64,000 bases of DNA from Mycolicibacterium peregrinum (GTDB taxonomy: Bacteria > Actinomycetota > Actinomycetes > Mycobacteriales > Mycobacteriaceae), in NCBI RefSeq assembly GCF_001665785.1, contig NZ_LZSO01000026.1, forward strand, positions 1 through 64,000, in the 5' to 3' direction. Below, one piece after another: positions 1 to 12,649 of the stretch. Under the pieces are notes generated by a model, which was not told the origin of the DNA, did no database searches, and saw only the letters and a list, made by a program, of their open reading frames with translations. Each line of letters opens with the position of its first letter. Positions within the stretch are counted from its first letter, which is position 1. Position numbers and translations under genes: made by a program.

Positions 1-68
1 CGGAAGCTAAGCCTGCCAGCGCCGATGATACTACCCTCTCGGGTGGAAAAGTAGGACACCGCCGAACA
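1..68 (+). rRNA. rrf: 5S ribosomal RNA, 3' part only
   Basis: The first 68 bases match the 3' half of an actinobacterial 5S rRNA, including the block CCGGAAGCTAAGCC minus its first base and the final GTAGGACACCGCCGAACA. The 5' half lies outside the window. An rRNA operon just upstream of an Rv1691-type gene fits the second rrn operon of rapid-growing mycobacteria. Confidence 0.93.
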
Positions 69-76
69 CAAATTAA

Positions 77-121
77 GAATCGCCCCCCACGTTTTACGTG
101 GGGGGCGATTCGCTTTTATTT
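77..121 (+). terminator. Rho-independent terminator of the rRNA operon
   Basis: A perfect 16-bp inverted repeat (77-92 with 96-111) has a 3-nt loop and is followed by GCTTTTATTT. It lies 9 bases after the 5S end, so it should end the rRNA transcript. Confidence 0.93.
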
Positions 122-247
122 ACCAATTCTGATTATCGAATTCAGTCGATATTCGAGCGATTACTCGCTGCGTCGGCGCTCACATAATTATGTCGGCCGA
201 GGCTGCTGCCAGTATCCTTTGCGGGAAGGGCGGGTAGAAAGGCACAC

Positions 248-1102
248 GTGGTCGGAGACAGACAAGGCGACGCAGAGCGGCGCCCGCGGCGTGCATCCAA
301 CGACCGCACATCGAGCAACAATTCGGGTCCTCGTCGGCACTACGACCAGCGCGGGCGGGATCAGCGTTCCGGCGCGCCCCGGACTTCCGGGCCGGGTCGG
401 GCGCGGGCGGCGCAGCCGACGGCTGATGGCGAACCCAGGGCCGAGGGCCCGCGATTGCCTGCCGACGTCGAGGCCAAAGAACTGGCGCCCGATGTCCGTC
501 GGGAACTGATCACCCTGGACAAGACGACCGCGGATTTTGTCGCCCGCCACCTCGTGATGGCCGGCAAGCTGTTGGACGAGGACCCTGAGACTGCGCTGGC
601 CCACGCCCGTGCCGCCCGTAGCCGGGCCGGCCGGATCGCGGTGGTGCGTGAGGCGGTCGGTATCGCGGCGTATCACAGCGGAGACTGGGCCCAGGCGCTC
701 GCCGAGTTGCGTGCGGCGCGCCGGATGGGTAGCAAATCGGCGCTGCTGGCGATGATCGCGGATTGCGAGCGCGGTGTCGGACGGCCCGAGCGGGCACTGG
801 AACTCGCTCGCAGTGACGAGGCCGCCGCGCTCACCGGCGAGGATGCCGACGAACTCCGCATCGTGACGGCCGGCGCCCGGTCAGACCTCGGGCAGTTCGA
901 GCAGGCGTTGGCGATCCTGTGTTCTCCGCCGCTGGACCCGACCAATGTGGGACCGACTGCGGCCCGACTGTTCTACGTATACGCCGACACCCTGCTGGCG
1001 CTCGGTCGCAACGACGAGGCGCTTCAGTGGTTCGTGCATGCCGAGCAGGCCGACATCGAGGGAATCACCGACGCGGAAGACCGGATCACGGAGCTGTCCT
1101 GA
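248..1102 (+). CDS. Tetratricopeptide-type protein, Rv1691-like
   Basis: A 284-residue protein starting at GTG, with AGAAAGG about 8 bases upstream. The first ~75 residues are a low-complexity, Arg/Gly/Pro-rich basic tail. From about residue 85 it is a helical repeat domain rich in Ala and Leu (for example ALAHARAARSRAGRIAVVRE and AQALAELRAARR), as in TPR proteins. It is the first gene after the rRNA operon and is followed by the HAD phosphatase after one base, so the two are probably co-transcribed. Family context (Rv1691) gives no biochemical role; TPR proteins usually act as protein-binding scaffolds. The disordered tail makes the exact start less certain, and an in-frame start further in is possible. 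Confidence 0.8.
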   Translation: MVGDRQGDAERRPRRASNDRTSSNNSGPRRHYDQRGRDQRSGAPRTSGPGRARAAQPTADGEPRAEGPRLPADVEAKELAPDVRRELITLDKTTADFVARHLVMAGKLLDEDPETALAHARAARSRAGRIAVVREAVGIAAYHSGDWAQALAELRAARRMGSKSALLAMIADCERGVGRPERALELARSDEAAALTGEDADELRIVTAGARSDLGQFEQALAILCSPPLDPTNVGPTAARLFYVYADTLLALGRNDEALQWFVHAEQADIEGITDAEDRITELS

Positions 1103-1103
1103 C

Positions 1104-2135
1104 GTGACCACGCTTGCACGGCAACATGATTGCCTGCTGCTCGATCTCGACGGCACGGTGTTTCGCGGCCATTCGCCCACTGAGGGTGCGCTCGAGAGCT
1201 TGGCCGGTGTGGAGGCACGGCTGCTGTATGTCACCAACAACGCGTCGCGCGCGCCTGAACAGGTCGCCGAGCATCTGCGTGAACTCGGTTTCGCCGCCGA
1301 CTCCGATGATGTGGTGACCAGTGCCCAAAGTGCGGCGCACCTGCTGGCGGCCCATCTGCCGGTGGGCTCGACGGTCCTCGTCGTCGGTACTGATGCCCTT
1401 GTCGATCAGGTCAGCAAGATCGGCCTGCGGCCGGTTCGGACGTTCGACGAGGGCCCGGTCGCGGTGGTGCAGGGGCACTCGCCTACTACCGCATGGCCGG
1501 ATCTGGCCGAGGCCGCACTGGCTATTCGGGCCGGCGCCTTGTGGGTGGCGGCCAACGTGGACCTGACATTGCCGTCCGAACGGGGCCTGTTGCCGGGCAA
1601 CGGCTCGATGGTGGCGGCACTGCGCGTGGCGACCGGTCAGGATCCGCTGGTGGCCGGGAAGCCCCAACCGACCCTGATGAACGACGCCTTGAGTCGCGGG
1701 ACGTTCGCAGCGCCGCTGGTGGTGGGGGACCGGCTCGACACTGATATCGCCGGCGCCGTCGCGGCCGGGTTGCCGAGTCTCATGGTGCTCACCGGCGTCA
1801 GCACTGCGCGTGAGGCGGTCCATGCGGTACCCGCGGAGCGCCCGGGCTACCTGGCCGCCGACCTGCGGGGCCTGCACGCCGCCGCCGACGCACTGCGCAT
1901 CGGGCCTGACGCCGCCTGGCGGATCGACACCGACACCGACACGGTCACGGTGCACTCCGCCGGTCACGAACCCGTCGACGACCTGTCGGTGGTGCGGGCC
2001 ACGGCTCACGCGGTGTGGAGCTCGGATCTGGACCCGGCCGCGGTCATCGTGGCCGCCGGCGACGACACAGCGCGCCAGGCGCTGCAACGTTGGTCGTTGC
2101 TGTCGGTGCCGGTCGATCAGCGCGCCATCGACTAG
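1104..2135 (+). CDS. HAD-superfamily phosphatase, likely glycerol-3-phosphate phosphatase (Rv1692-like)
   Basis: A 343-residue protein from a GTG start one base after the TPR stop. HAD motif I is LLLDLDGTVFRG near residue 15, motif II is VTNNAS, the motif III lysine is in AGKPQPT, and motif IV is VGDRLDTDIAGA. The class II cap lies between motifs II and III, as in NagD/PGP phosphatases. The M. tuberculosis orthologue Rv1692 dephosphorylates glycerol 3-phosphate in glycerophospholipid turnover; the same activity is inferred here from gene order and motifs. The C-terminal ~80 residues extend past the HAD core, as in mycobacterial relatives. Confidence 0.88.
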   Translation: MTTLARQHDCLLLDLDGTVFRGHSPTEGALESLAGVEARLLYVTNNASRAPEQVAEHLRELGFAADSDDVVTSAQSAAHLLAAHLPVGSTVLVVGTDALVDQVSKIGLRPVRTFDEGPVAVVQGHSPTTAWPDLAEAALAIRAGALWVAANVDLTLPSERGLLPGNGSMVAALRVATGQDPLVAGKPQPTLMNDALSRGTFAAPLVVGDRLDTDIAGAVAAGLPSLMVLTGVSTAREAVHAVPAERPGYLAADLRGLHAAADALRIGPDAAWRIDTDTDTVTVHSAGHEPVDDLSVVRATAHAVWSSDLDPAAVIVAAGDDTARQALQRWSLLSVPVDQRAID

Positions 2136-2148
2136 CGTGAGTATCGCT

Positions 2149-2355
2149 ATGAGTACCGATCCCGACGAACTGCGTGCCCAGGTCGCTGCGGTGTTGGCCG
2201 GCGTGCCGGATCCCGCAGTGGATCCGTCCGCACTCGAGGCCATGGACATCGATGTGGTGGCGGCCCGGCTCGAGGAGGCCCACGATCTGCTCGTGCAGGC
2301 CCTCGAATCCGTCGACAGGGGGCAACCGGGCGGACCGCAGGCGACGGGAAGGTGA
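2149..2355 (+). CDS. Small conserved acidic protein, Rv1693-like
   Basis: A 68-residue protein starting at ATG. It begins MSTDPDELRAQVAAVLAGVP, and its core is an acidic helix (AARLEEAHDLLVQALESVD). No catalytic motif or membrane segment is visible. Its position between the HAD phosphatase and tlyA matches Rv1693, and it ends 6 bases before tlyA, so it belongs to the same operon. Function is unknown. Confidence 0.8.
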   Translation: MSTDPDELRAQVAAVLAGVPDPAVDPSALEAMDIDVVAARLEEAHDLLVQALESVDRGQPGGPQATGR

Positions 2356-2361
2356 GCGTCG

Positions 2362-3171
2362 GTGGCGCGGCGCGCGCGCGTTGATGCCGAGCTGGTGCGG
2401 CGGGGCCTGGCCCGGTCCCGCCAGCAGGCCGCCGAGATGATCGAGGCCGGGCGCGTCCGGATCGACGGTATGCCTGCGGCCAAACCGGCCACTGCGGTCG
2501 CCCCGGACACCAACATCACCGTGATCGCCACTGCGGAACGGACCTGGGTCTCTCGGGGCGCACACAAGTTGATCGGTGCGCTCGACGTGTTCGACGTCGC
2601 CGTCGACGGCCGGCGTTGCCTCGATGCCGGGGCCTCGACCGGAGGTTTCACCGAGGTGCTGCTCGACCGCGGTGCCGCCGAGGTGGTGGCCGCCGATGTG
2701 GGCTACGGACAACTGGCCTGGCCGCTGCGGTCCGATGAGCGGGTACACGTGCTGGAGCGCACGAATGTGCGGGAGTTGACTCCCGAGGCGATCGGCGGGC
2801 CGGTTCAGCTGGTCGTCGCCGACTTGTCCTTCATTTCGCTGACCACTGTCCTTCCGGCGCTGACGGCCTGCGCGTCGGCCGACGCCGATATCGTTCCGAT
2901 GGTGAAACCCCAGTTCGAGGTCGGCAAGGATCGGGTGGGCGCCGGCGGCGTGGTGTCCGATCCAGAGCTGCGCATCGATGCCGTGTGTACGGTCGCCCGC
3001 AGGGCGGCCGCGTTGCAGTGGCATGCTGTCGATGTGACGGCTAGCCCGCTCCCGGGGCCATCGGGCAATGTCGAGTATTTCCTGCACCTGCGTGCCCAGA
3101 CCGAGCGTCCGCTGTCCGGTGAGGCGCTCGAACATGCAGTTCGGCAGGCGGTCGAGGAGGGACCGCAATGA
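2362..3171 (+). CDS. tlyA: 16S/23S rRNA (cytidine-2'-O)-methyltransferase TlyA
   Basis: A 269-residue protein with a GTG start. An N-terminal S4 RNA-binding domain (about residues 3-65, [18 protein letters not shown]) is followed by an FtsJ-type methyltransferase. The SAM-binding loop is [16 protein letters not shown], and the catalytic residues are suggested by [15 protein letters not shown] and MVKPQFEVG. TlyA methylates 16S C1409 and 23S C1920 (E. coli numbering) and its loss gives capreomycin resistance in mycobacteria. It overlaps nadK by ATGA. Length matches the family. Confidence 0.96.
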   Translation: MARRARVDAELVRRGLARSRQQAAEMIEAGRVRIDGMPAAKPATAVAPDTNITVIATAERTWVSRGAHKLIGALDVFDVAVDGRRCLDAGASTGGFTEVLLDRGAAEVVAADVGYGQLAWPLRSDERVHVLERTNVRELTPEAIGGPVQLVVADLSFISLTTVLPALTACASADADIVPMVKPQFEVGKDRVGAGGVVSDPELRIDAVCTVARRAAALQWHAVDVTASPLPGPSGNVEYFLHLRAQTERPLSGEALEHAVRQAVEEGPQ

Positions 3172-4091
3172 CGTCTGAACGCACGATCCTGCTGGTGGTG
3201 CACACCGGCCGCGACGAGGCGACTGAAGTCGCCCGTCGGGTGGAAAAAGTGCTCGGCGACAACGGCATTGGTTTGAAGGTGCTCTCCGCGGAGGCCGTAG
3301 ACCGCGGACCACTGCATCTCGCTCCCGACGACATGCGCGCTCTCGGGGTCGACATCGAGGTGGTCGACGCCGAGGAACGCGCGGCCGAAGGTTGCGAACT
3401 GGTGCTGGTCCTCGGCGGCGACGGGACGTTCCTGCGAGCCGCCGAGCTCGCGCGCAATGTCGAGATCCCGGTGCTGGGAGTCAATCTCGGCCGGATCGGA
3501 TTCCTGGCCGAAGCTGAAGCGGAGGCCATCGACCACGTGCTCGAACGCGTCATCGAGCGCGACTACCGCATCGAGGAACGCATGACGCTCGATATCGCGG
3601 TACGGGTGGGCACCGATGTGGTGAACCGCGGGTGGGCGCTGAACGAGGCCAGCCTGGAGAAGGGGCCGCGGCTCGGGGTGCTGGGTGTGGTGTTGGAGGT
3701 GGACGGTCGCCCGGTGTCGTCGTTCGGTTGCGACGGAGTGCTGGTGGCGACCCCGACAGGATCCACCGCTTACGCGTTCTCGGCAGGCGGCCCGGTGCTG
3801 TGGCCGGACCTGGAGGCGATTCTGGTGGTACCCAACAATGCGCACGCACTGTTCGCCCGTCCGATGGTGACCAGCCCGTTGGCCAGCATCGCGATCGAGA
3901 TCGAGGCGAGTGGCAACGATGCGCTGGTGTTCTGTGACGGTCGCCGCGAAATGATCGTGCCTGCCGGTGGCCGCTTGGAGGTGACGCGCTGCGGCACTCC
4001 GCTGAAGTGGGTGCGGCTGGACTCGGCGCCGTTCACCGATCGCCTGGTGCGCAAGTTCCGGTTGCCGGTCACCGGATGGCGGGGGCAGTAG
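3168..4091 (+). CDS. nadK: NAD kinase
   Basis: A 307-residue cytoplasmic enzyme that phosphorylates NAD to NADP using ATP or polyphosphate. The ATP-binding GGDGT motif is at residues 83-87 ([15 protein letters not shown]), with LGRIGFLAE after it and the NAD-site motif [13 protein letters not shown] further on. The start ATG overlaps the tlyA stop (ATGA). Size and order (tlyA-nadK-recN) are the usual actinobacterial arrangement, as in Rv1695. Confidence 0.96.
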   Translation: MTSERTILLVVHTGRDEATEVARRVEKVLGDNGIGLKVLSAEAVDRGPLHLAPDDMRALGVDIEVVDAEERAAEGCELVLVLGGDGTFLRAAELARNVEIPVLGVNLGRIGFLAEAEAEAIDHVLERVIERDYRIEERMTLDIAVRVGTDVVNRGWALNEASLEKGPRLGVLGVVLEVDGRPVSSFGCDGVLVATPTGSTAYAFSAGGPVLWPDLEAILVVPNNAHALFARPMVTSPLASIAIEIEASGNDALVFCDGRREMIVPAGGRLEVTRCGTPLKWVRLDSAPFTDRLVRKFRLPVTGWRGQ

Positions 4092-4097
4092 ATACCT

Positions 4098-5861
4098 GTG
4101 CTGTCGGAGATTCGTATCGAGTCGTTGGGCGCGATCAGCGCCGCCACCGCGGAGTTCGACCGCGGGTTGACCGTGCTGACCGGGGAGACCGGTACCGGCA
4201 AGACGATGGTGGTGACGAGCCTGCACCTGCTCGGTGGGGCACGGGCCGACGCGACCAGGGTGCGTTCGGGATCTGACCGCGCGGTGGTGGAAGGCCGTTT
4301 CAGCACAATCGAACTCGGCGAGGATGTCTCCGGCCGGGTCGAGGAGATCCTGGACTCCTCGGGCGCTGAGCGTGACGACGACGGCAGCGTGATCGCGGCC
4401 CGTTCGGTCAGCCGGGCCGGGCCATCCCGGGCGTATCTGGGTGGGCGCAGTGTGCCGGCGAAATCCTTGAGCAGCTTCACCGCTCAGGTGCTGACGTTGC
4501 ACGGTCAGAACGACCAGTTGCGGTTGATGCGGCCCGATGAGCAACGGGCGGCACTCGACCGGTTCGCCGAGGTGGACAAGCCTCTGACCCGCTATCGACG
4601 TATCCGCGACGAGTGGCTGGCGGCGCGTCGTGACCTCACCGACCGTCGGCGGCGGGCCCGGGAACTGGCCCAGGAAGCCGACCGGCTCAGCTTCGGTATC
4701 CACGAGATCGACGCGGTCGCACCCCAACCCGGCGAGGACGAGGCGATCATCGCCGACATCCGGCGATTGTCGGAACTCGATGCCCTGCGGGAAGCCGCGC
4801 ACCTCGCGCGGTTCGCGTTGGCCGGTGAGCTCGACGAGCCCACGCCGGAGTCGACCTCGGCTGCCGACGGGGTGGGCCGCGCGCAGGCCGCGCTGGAGTC
4901 CACCGATGACGCGGAGTTGCAGGCACTGGCTGTCCGCTTGGCGGAGGCGATGGCAGTGATCGGCGATGTCTCCGGCGAGCTCGGTGACTACTTGTCCGAA
5001 TTACCCAGTGATGCCAGCACTTTGGAGACAAAGCTGGCGCGGCAGGCAGAGCTGCGCACGCTCACCCGCAAGTACGCTGCCGATGTCGATGGGGTCCTGG
5101 CGTGGTCACGCGACGCCGCCGAGCGGTTGGCGCAGCTCGACGTGTCCGAGGAGAGCCTGGCGGCGCTGGACAGCAAGGTCGCCGAGCTCGAGGGTCAACT
5201 GGTCGCGGCGGCAGGCGAACTCACCAAAGCCCGTACCAAGGCGGCCAAGGGGCTGGCCAAGGCGGTGACTGCGGAACTGGCCGGCCTGGCGATGGCCAAC
5301 GCGATGTTCACCATCGGTGTGGCTCCGATGCCGGCGCGGGTGGACGACTCCGCGCCGGTGACCATGCCCGACGGCGAGATGCTGCATGCCGGTCATGACG
5401 GTGTGGACGCCGTCGAGTTCGGCTTCACCGCGCACCGCGGTGCGGATGTACTACCGCTGGCCAAGAGTGCCTCCGGCGGTGAGCTGTCCCGTGTGATGCT
5501 GGCCCTCGAGGTGGTCCTTTCGGCGTCGACGGCGGGCACCACGATGGTGTTCGACGAGGTCGACGCCGGCGTGGGTGGCCGGGCCGCAGTGCAGATCGGC
5601 CGCCGGCTGGCCCGGCTGGCGCGTACCCATCAGGTCATCGTGGTGACCCACCTGCCTCAGGTCGCGGCGTTCGCCGACGCGCACCTACTGGTCGACAGTG
5701 GCAACGGTCGGGCCAAGTCGAGCGGTGTGCGCCGCATCGACGACGAGGACCGCGTCGCCGAATTAGCCAGGATGCTGGCCGGATTGGGGGAGTCCGACAG
5801 CGGGCGCGCCCATGCCAGGGAACTGCTCGAGGCCGCACAGCAGGAGCGCAGCGCACCCTAG
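4098..5861 (+). CDS. recN: DNA repair protein RecN
   Basis: A 587-residue SMC-like ATPase for double-strand break repair. Walker A is GETGTGKT at residues 29-36. A coiled-coil middle region runs from about 170 to 400. The ABC signature is SGGELSRVML, Walker B is MVFDEVDAGVGG, and the switch histidine is in VTHLPQVAAFAD. The start is GTG, 6 bases after nadK. The last four bases overlap the convergent oxidase gene at 5858. Length and motifs are complete. Confidence 0.96.
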   Translation: MLSEIRIESLGAISAATAEFDRGLTVLTGETGTGKTMVVTSLHLLGGARADATRVRSGSDRAVVEGRFSTIELGEDVSGRVEEILDSSGAERDDDGSVIAARSVSRAGPSRAYLGGRSVPAKSLSSFTAQVLTLHGQNDQLRLMRPDEQRAALDRFAEVDKPLTRYRRIRDEWLAARRDLTDRRRRARELAQEADRLSFGIHEIDAVAPQPGEDEAIIADIRRLSELDALREAAHLARFALAGELDEPTPESTSAADGVGRAQAALESTDDAELQALAVRLAEAMAVIGDVSGELGDYLSELPSDASTLETKLARQAELRTLTRKYAADVDGVLAWSRDAAERLAQLDVSEESLAALDSKVAELEGQLVAAAGELTKARTKAAKGLAKAVTAELAGLAMANAMFTIGVAPMPARVDDSAPVTMPDGEMLHAGHDGVDAVEFGFTAHRGADVLPLAKSASGGELSRVMLALEVVLSASTAGTTMVFDEVDAGVGGRAAVQIGRRLARLARTHQVIVVTHLPQVAAFADAHLLVDSGNGRAKSSGVRRIDDEDRVAELARMLAGLGESDSGRAHARELLEAAQQERSAP

Positions 5862-6760
5862 TCCTGATCGACGACCGGGCCCGGGTTGGCCGGCGACAAC
5901 TCGGGGGAGGTCCACCGCAACGGGCTGGCGTGGGTCAGTTCCACCACCTCGCTGATCGTGAAGTCGACCGCGCACTGTGCGCCGGCGTCGGGATCGGCTT
6001 CATCCCAGTTGATTTCGGCGACGCCGGTCAGCTGGATCGTCGTTCCGGACAGCCAGTCGACCACCAGCATCCCGCACCGTGGATTCGCTTCGATGTTGCC
6101 CAGCGTCATGAACATCGAGTTTCCGCGGTAGTCCGGCCAACGTAGCCGGTGGGGCGAGAGCACCTGCAGGAACCCGGGATTGCCGCCTCGGTGTGATGCG
6201 TCGGCATTGCCCGCGGCATCCGCCGACCCGATGAAGAAGGCGTCGGCGTGGGTGATGACGGCTTGCTGTGAGGAGGTCAGTGCCTGCCCACGGTGCACGT
6301 CGGGCAGTCCCGTCGAGGACCGCACGTCGGTGACGTCCCGGCGCGAAATGTACTTCGGGCAGTTCGAATACACCTGATCGGTGTGGATCCGCAGTCCCGT
6401 GCCTGTGGGCTCGGCGGAGCCGTTGACCCGCATCCGCCGCCGGGTCTGCGGTTCGATGGCGATCATCCCGATCTGCAGTCCGCCGCGCAGCACTTCACGG
6501 ACCGGATCGCCCGGCGCGGGCAGTGCTTCGACCAGGACCGTGCGCGGATCGTCGGAGTGGACGAAGCCGGGCGGACCAGCGATCAAGCTGGTCCACACCC
6601 GGCCATCGTCGTCGGCCGCGGCGATCACGATCATCGGCTGTTCGGCGAGGAACGCAGCGGCGGCCGCGGGAACTTCGGTGCGGATCATGCGGCCGACGCG
6701 GGTGGCGATCGTCTCCTGTCCCATCCGCCGCTGCACCGCCAACTCACCCGAGTGATACAT
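5858..6760 (-). CDS. Pyridoxamine 5'-phosphate oxidase-type FMN-binding protein
   Basis: A 300-residue protein with two split-barrel-like parts. The N-terminal part has AAFLAEQPMIVIAAADDDGRV. The C-terminal part has FFIGSADAAGNADASHRGG and FMTLGNIEANPRCGMLVVDW, a pattern typical of PNPOx-like flavin proteins. The C-terminal sequence LTGVAEINWDE is also usual for this family. No specific substrate can be assigned. It is transcribed toward recN (stops overlap) and sits 15 bases upstream of nothing larger than the VOC gene, which precedes it on the same strand, so the two may share a transcript. Confidence 0.85.
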   Translation of the reverse strand: MYHSGELAVQRRMGQETIATRVGRMIRTEVPAAAAAFLAEQPMIVIAAADDDGRVWTSLIAGPPGFVHSDDPRTVLVEALPAPGDPVREVLRGGLQIGMIAIEPQTRRRMRVNGSAEPTGTGLRIHTDQVYSNCPKYISRRDVTDVRSSTGLPDVHRGQALTSSQQAVITHADAFFIGSADAAGNADASHRGGNPGFLQVLSPHRLRWPDYRGNSMFMTLGNIEANPRCGMLVVDWLSGTTIQLTGVAEINWDEADPDAGAQCAVDFTISEVVELTHASPLRWTSPELSPANPGPVVDQD

Positions 6761-6775
6761 GTTCGCCGGCCCGAC

Positions 6776-7237
6776 TCAGAAGAATCCGCAGGTGGGAGCC
6801 GCACCGCTGGGTGCGGGAGCGCTCTGCGCCCCGTTGGGTGCGTACACCTCGAGCCGGGTTCCGTCGGGGTCGGTGAAGAAGATGCCGCCGGAAGACGTTC
6901 CCTCACCGTGCGCGACGACGCCGTCGTGCGCGAACTCGGTGCCCAGCGCCTTCAGTGCCGCCTCGACGGTCCGGACCTCGTCGAGGCTGGCTGCCTCGAA
7001 CGAAAGATGGTGCAGGCCCGGTGTTTCCGTGGAGAACCGGCCGTTGCTCTGCTGCCAGAGGGTCAGCCGCAGCGTCCCGCCCGTGCCGAGAAAGGCGTAC
7101 CGGTGCTCGCCCTCGCTGTTGACGGCGAGCGGTTCGAAACCCAGCGCGTTTCGGTAGAAGGCGACGGAGCGGTCCAGATCGGTGACGTTGATGCCGACGT
7201 GTCCGGCGGCGAGCTGGGGCGGGGTGGTTCCGGGCAT
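6776..7237 (-). CDS. VOC (glyoxalase/dioxygenase fold) protein
   Basis: A 153-residue vicinal-oxygen-chelate protein. It has the opening HVGINVTDLDRSVAFYRNALGF, the middle GLHHLSFEAASLDEVRTVEA and the ending FFTDPDGTRLEVYAP, which supply the paired beta-alpha-beta-beta-beta modules and likely metal ligands (His near the start, His in LHHLSF, Glu in LEVYAP). The start is ATG with AGGAGG 5 bases upstream. It is divergent from the CGNR regulator, with inverted repeats between them. Substrate is unknown. Confidence 0.88.
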   Translation of the reverse strand: MPGTTPPQLAAGHVGINVTDLDRSVAFYRNALGFEPLAVNSEGEHRYAFLGTGGTLRLTLWQQSNGRFSTETPGLHHLSFEAASLDEVRTVEAALKALGTEFAHDGVVAHGEGTSSGGIFFTDPDGTRLEVYAPNGAQSAPAPSGAAPTCGFF

Positions 7238-7301
7238 GCAGTCCTCCTGAATAACTAGTGAAAAGACTTACGTAGGTTAGGACCGAAGAAGTGCTGTCGT
7301 C

Positions 7302-7327
7302 AACCATCTAACTATATTTCGATGGTT
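7302..7327. promoter_or_regulatory. Inverted repeat, candidate operator between the VOC and CGNR genes
   Basis: AACCATC (7302-7308) and GATGGTT (7321-7327) form a perfect 7-bp inverted repeat with a 12-bp AT-rich centre. It lies in the divergent gap between the VOC gene and the CGNR-type regulator. A palindromic CTTACGTAGG is close by at about 7267. Autoregulation by the CGNR protein is an inference. Confidence 0.45.
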
Positions 7328-7376
7328 AGTCCGGCGGGTGGCACCTGCTGTCGTGGGCGCGTGGTTACCCTCAGGT

Positions 7377-7898
7377 ATGCGTGATCCGCGCCCGCATGTC
7401 GGCGAACCCCTTGCGCTGGATCTGCTGAACACCCGGTGGATGTCAGCGGATGGGCCGCAGGACCTCCTCGCGGACGTCGACGGGCTCCGTACCTGGTTGC
7501 TGGCCAATGGGCTGGACGACCGTTGCGAGGCTGACGAGAAGTCGCGGGCCGCCTTGATTGCGGCCCGGGAGGCGATCCTGCGGGCAGTGCAGGCGGGCTC
7601 CGTCGACGAGATCAATGACGTGCTGGATCGGGGCCGGATCCGTCGCACGCTCACCGCGTCGGGCCCCGCCGAGGCCGCCGAGGTGCTGCAACCGGAGTGG
7701 CTGGCCGGCTGGCTGGCCGCGGCAGACCTGCTGCGGTTGCTGGGTGAGGCGCCCGACCGGATCAAGCAGTGTGCACACCCGCACTGCATTCTCTGGTTCC
7801 ATGACAGCTCCAAGAACGGCGCGCGACGGTGGCACTCGATGGCCACGTGTGGGAACCGCGCGAAGGCGGCGCGGCACTATGCGGCGAAGCGGGATTGA
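7377..7898 (+). CDS. CGNR zinc-finger transcriptional regulator (ABATE domain)
   Basis: A 173-residue protein. The N-terminal ABATE-type domain starts MRDPRPHVGEPLALDLLNTR. The C-terminal CGNR zinc finger carries C-x4-C (QCAHPHCILWF), then the basic stretch and SMATCGNRAKAARHYA. The ATG at 7377 is chosen because the conserved GEPLALDLLNT segment follows at once; a longer frame from 7338 adds unrelated residues. It probably controls the divergent VOC gene and itself. Confidence 0.88.
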   Translation: MRDPRPHVGEPLALDLLNTRWMSADGPQDLLADVDGLRTWLLANGLDDRCEADEKSRAALIAAREAILRAVQAGSVDEINDVLDRGRIRRTLTASGPAEAAEVLQPEWLAGWLAAADLLRLLGEAPDRIKQCAHPHCILWFHDSSKNGARRWHSMATCGNRAKAARHYAAKRD

Positions 7899-7998
7899 GA
7901 CCGGAGTGCTGTTACTGATGTGACAAAAGCCAACTTGTGGGGCTGGTGTTACGGCGCGCCTCCGCCGCCTGACCGGCGGAGCCCGACAGAATCGGCGC

Positions 7999-9183
7999 AT
8001 GAAGATGTCCACGCTGCTCACCCGCAATGCCAGTACGCGTCCGGGAGTGACCGGCACTGCCCGTGTGGATCGCGACATCGATCGGCTGCTGCGCCGCGTC
8101 GGCCCTGGCGACATCGTCGTCCTCGACGCTCAGGATCTGGACCGGATCACCGCCGATGCGCTTGTCGAGGCCCAGATCGCCGGTGTCGTCAACGCCTCGC
8201 CGTCCATCTCGGGGCGTTACCCGAACCTCGGCCCGGAGGTGCTCGTCGCCAATGGTGTGGTGCTGATCGACGAGGCGGGGTCGGACGTCTTCAAGAAGAT
8301 CAAGGACGGGGCGCGGATCCGCCTGAACAACGGCGGCGTCTACTCGGGTGACCGACGGATCGCGCTGGGCACCGAGCGCAACGACCAAGAAATCCACGAG
8401 CTCATGCACGACGCCAAGAGTGGTCTCGTCGCGCACCTGGAAGCCTTCGCGGGCAACACGATCGAGTTCATCCGCAGTGAGAGTCCGCTGCTCATCGACG
8501 GCATCGGGATCCCGAACATCGACGTCGATCTGCACCGCCGCCACGTCGTGATCGTCGCCGAGGAACCTGACGCGGCCGATGACCTCAAGGCTCTGAAGCC
8601 CTTCATCAAGGAGTACCAGCCGGTGCTGGTCGGTGTCGGGGCCGGCGCGGACGTGTTGCGCAAGGCCGGCTACCGCCCTGCGCTGATCGTCGGCGACCCG
8701 GACAAGATGAGCGTCGAGGTGCTGCGGTGCGGCGCTCAGGTGGTGCTGCCCGCCGACGCCGACGGCCACGCCGCCGGGCTGGAACGCATCCAGGACCTCG
8801 GCGTCGGCGCGATGACCTTCCCCGCCGCCGGATCCGCGGCTGACCTGGCGCTGCTGCTGTGCGACCACCACGGTGCGTCGCTCATCGTCACTGCCGGTCA
8901 CACCGCCTCGATCGAAGAGTTCTTCGACCGCTCGCGCCAGCGCAGCAACCCGTCGACGTTCCTGACCCGGCTGAAGGTCGGGGAGAAGCTCGTCGACGCC
9001 AAGGCGGTCGCGACGCTGTACCGCAGCCGGGTCTCCGGCGGCGCGATCGCGCTTCTGGTGCTGGCGATGCTGGTGGCCGTGGTGGTCGCACTGTGGGTGT
9101 CGCGTGCCGACGGGGCCGTGCTCGACTGGGTCGTCGACTACTGGAACCGCTTCACCCTCTGGGTGCAGGGCCTGGTCAGCTAG
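7999..9183 (+). CDS. steA: SteA-like protein with thiamine pyrophosphokinase-like fold and C-terminal membrane anchor (Rv1697-like)
   Basis: A 394-residue protein. The soluble part has repeated acidic and glycine motifs (LIVGDPDKMS, VLPADADGHAAGLERIQ) seen in the thiamine pyrophosphokinase-like family. A single transmembrane helix lies near the C-terminus (about 346-370, AIALLVLAMLVAVVVALWV). The order SteA-MctB/SteB is conserved in Corynebacteriales, where the corynebacterial SteA/SteB pair supports septal peptidoglycan hydrolysis during cell separation. That role is inferred from family and synteny. The next gene begins 14 bases downstream. Confidence 0.88.
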   Translation: MKMSTLLTRNASTRPGVTGTARVDRDIDRLLRRVGPGDIVVLDAQDLDRITADALVEAQIAGVVNASPSISGRYPNLGPEVLVANGVVLIDEAGSDVFKKIKDGARIRLNNGGVYSGDRRIALGTERNDQEIHELMHDAKSGLVAHLEAFAGNTIEFIRSESPLLIDGIGIPNIDVDLHRRHVVIVAEEPDAADDLKALKPFIKEYQPVLVGVGAGADVLRKAGYRPALIVGDPDKMSVEVLRCGAQVVLPADADGHAAGLERIQDLGVGAMTFPAAGSAADLALLLCDHHGASLIVTAGHTASIEEFFDRSRQRSNPSTFLTRLKVGEKLVDAKAVATLYRSRVSGGAIALLVLAMLVAVVVALWVSRADGAVLDWVVDYWNRFTLWVQGLVS

Positions 9184-9197
9184 CGGGGCGGTGAGCT

Positions 9198-12645
<3,448 letters not shown>

Positions 12646-12649
<4 letters not shown>

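Noticed and set aside
1086..2651. Long minus-strand open frame of 521 codons
   Set aside because: It is antisense to the HAD and tlyA genes, has no recognisable motif and reflects high GC content.
2805..4802. Minus-strand open frame of 665 codons
   Set aside because: Antisense to tlyA, nadK and recN, with His/Arg/Gln-rich shadow composition.
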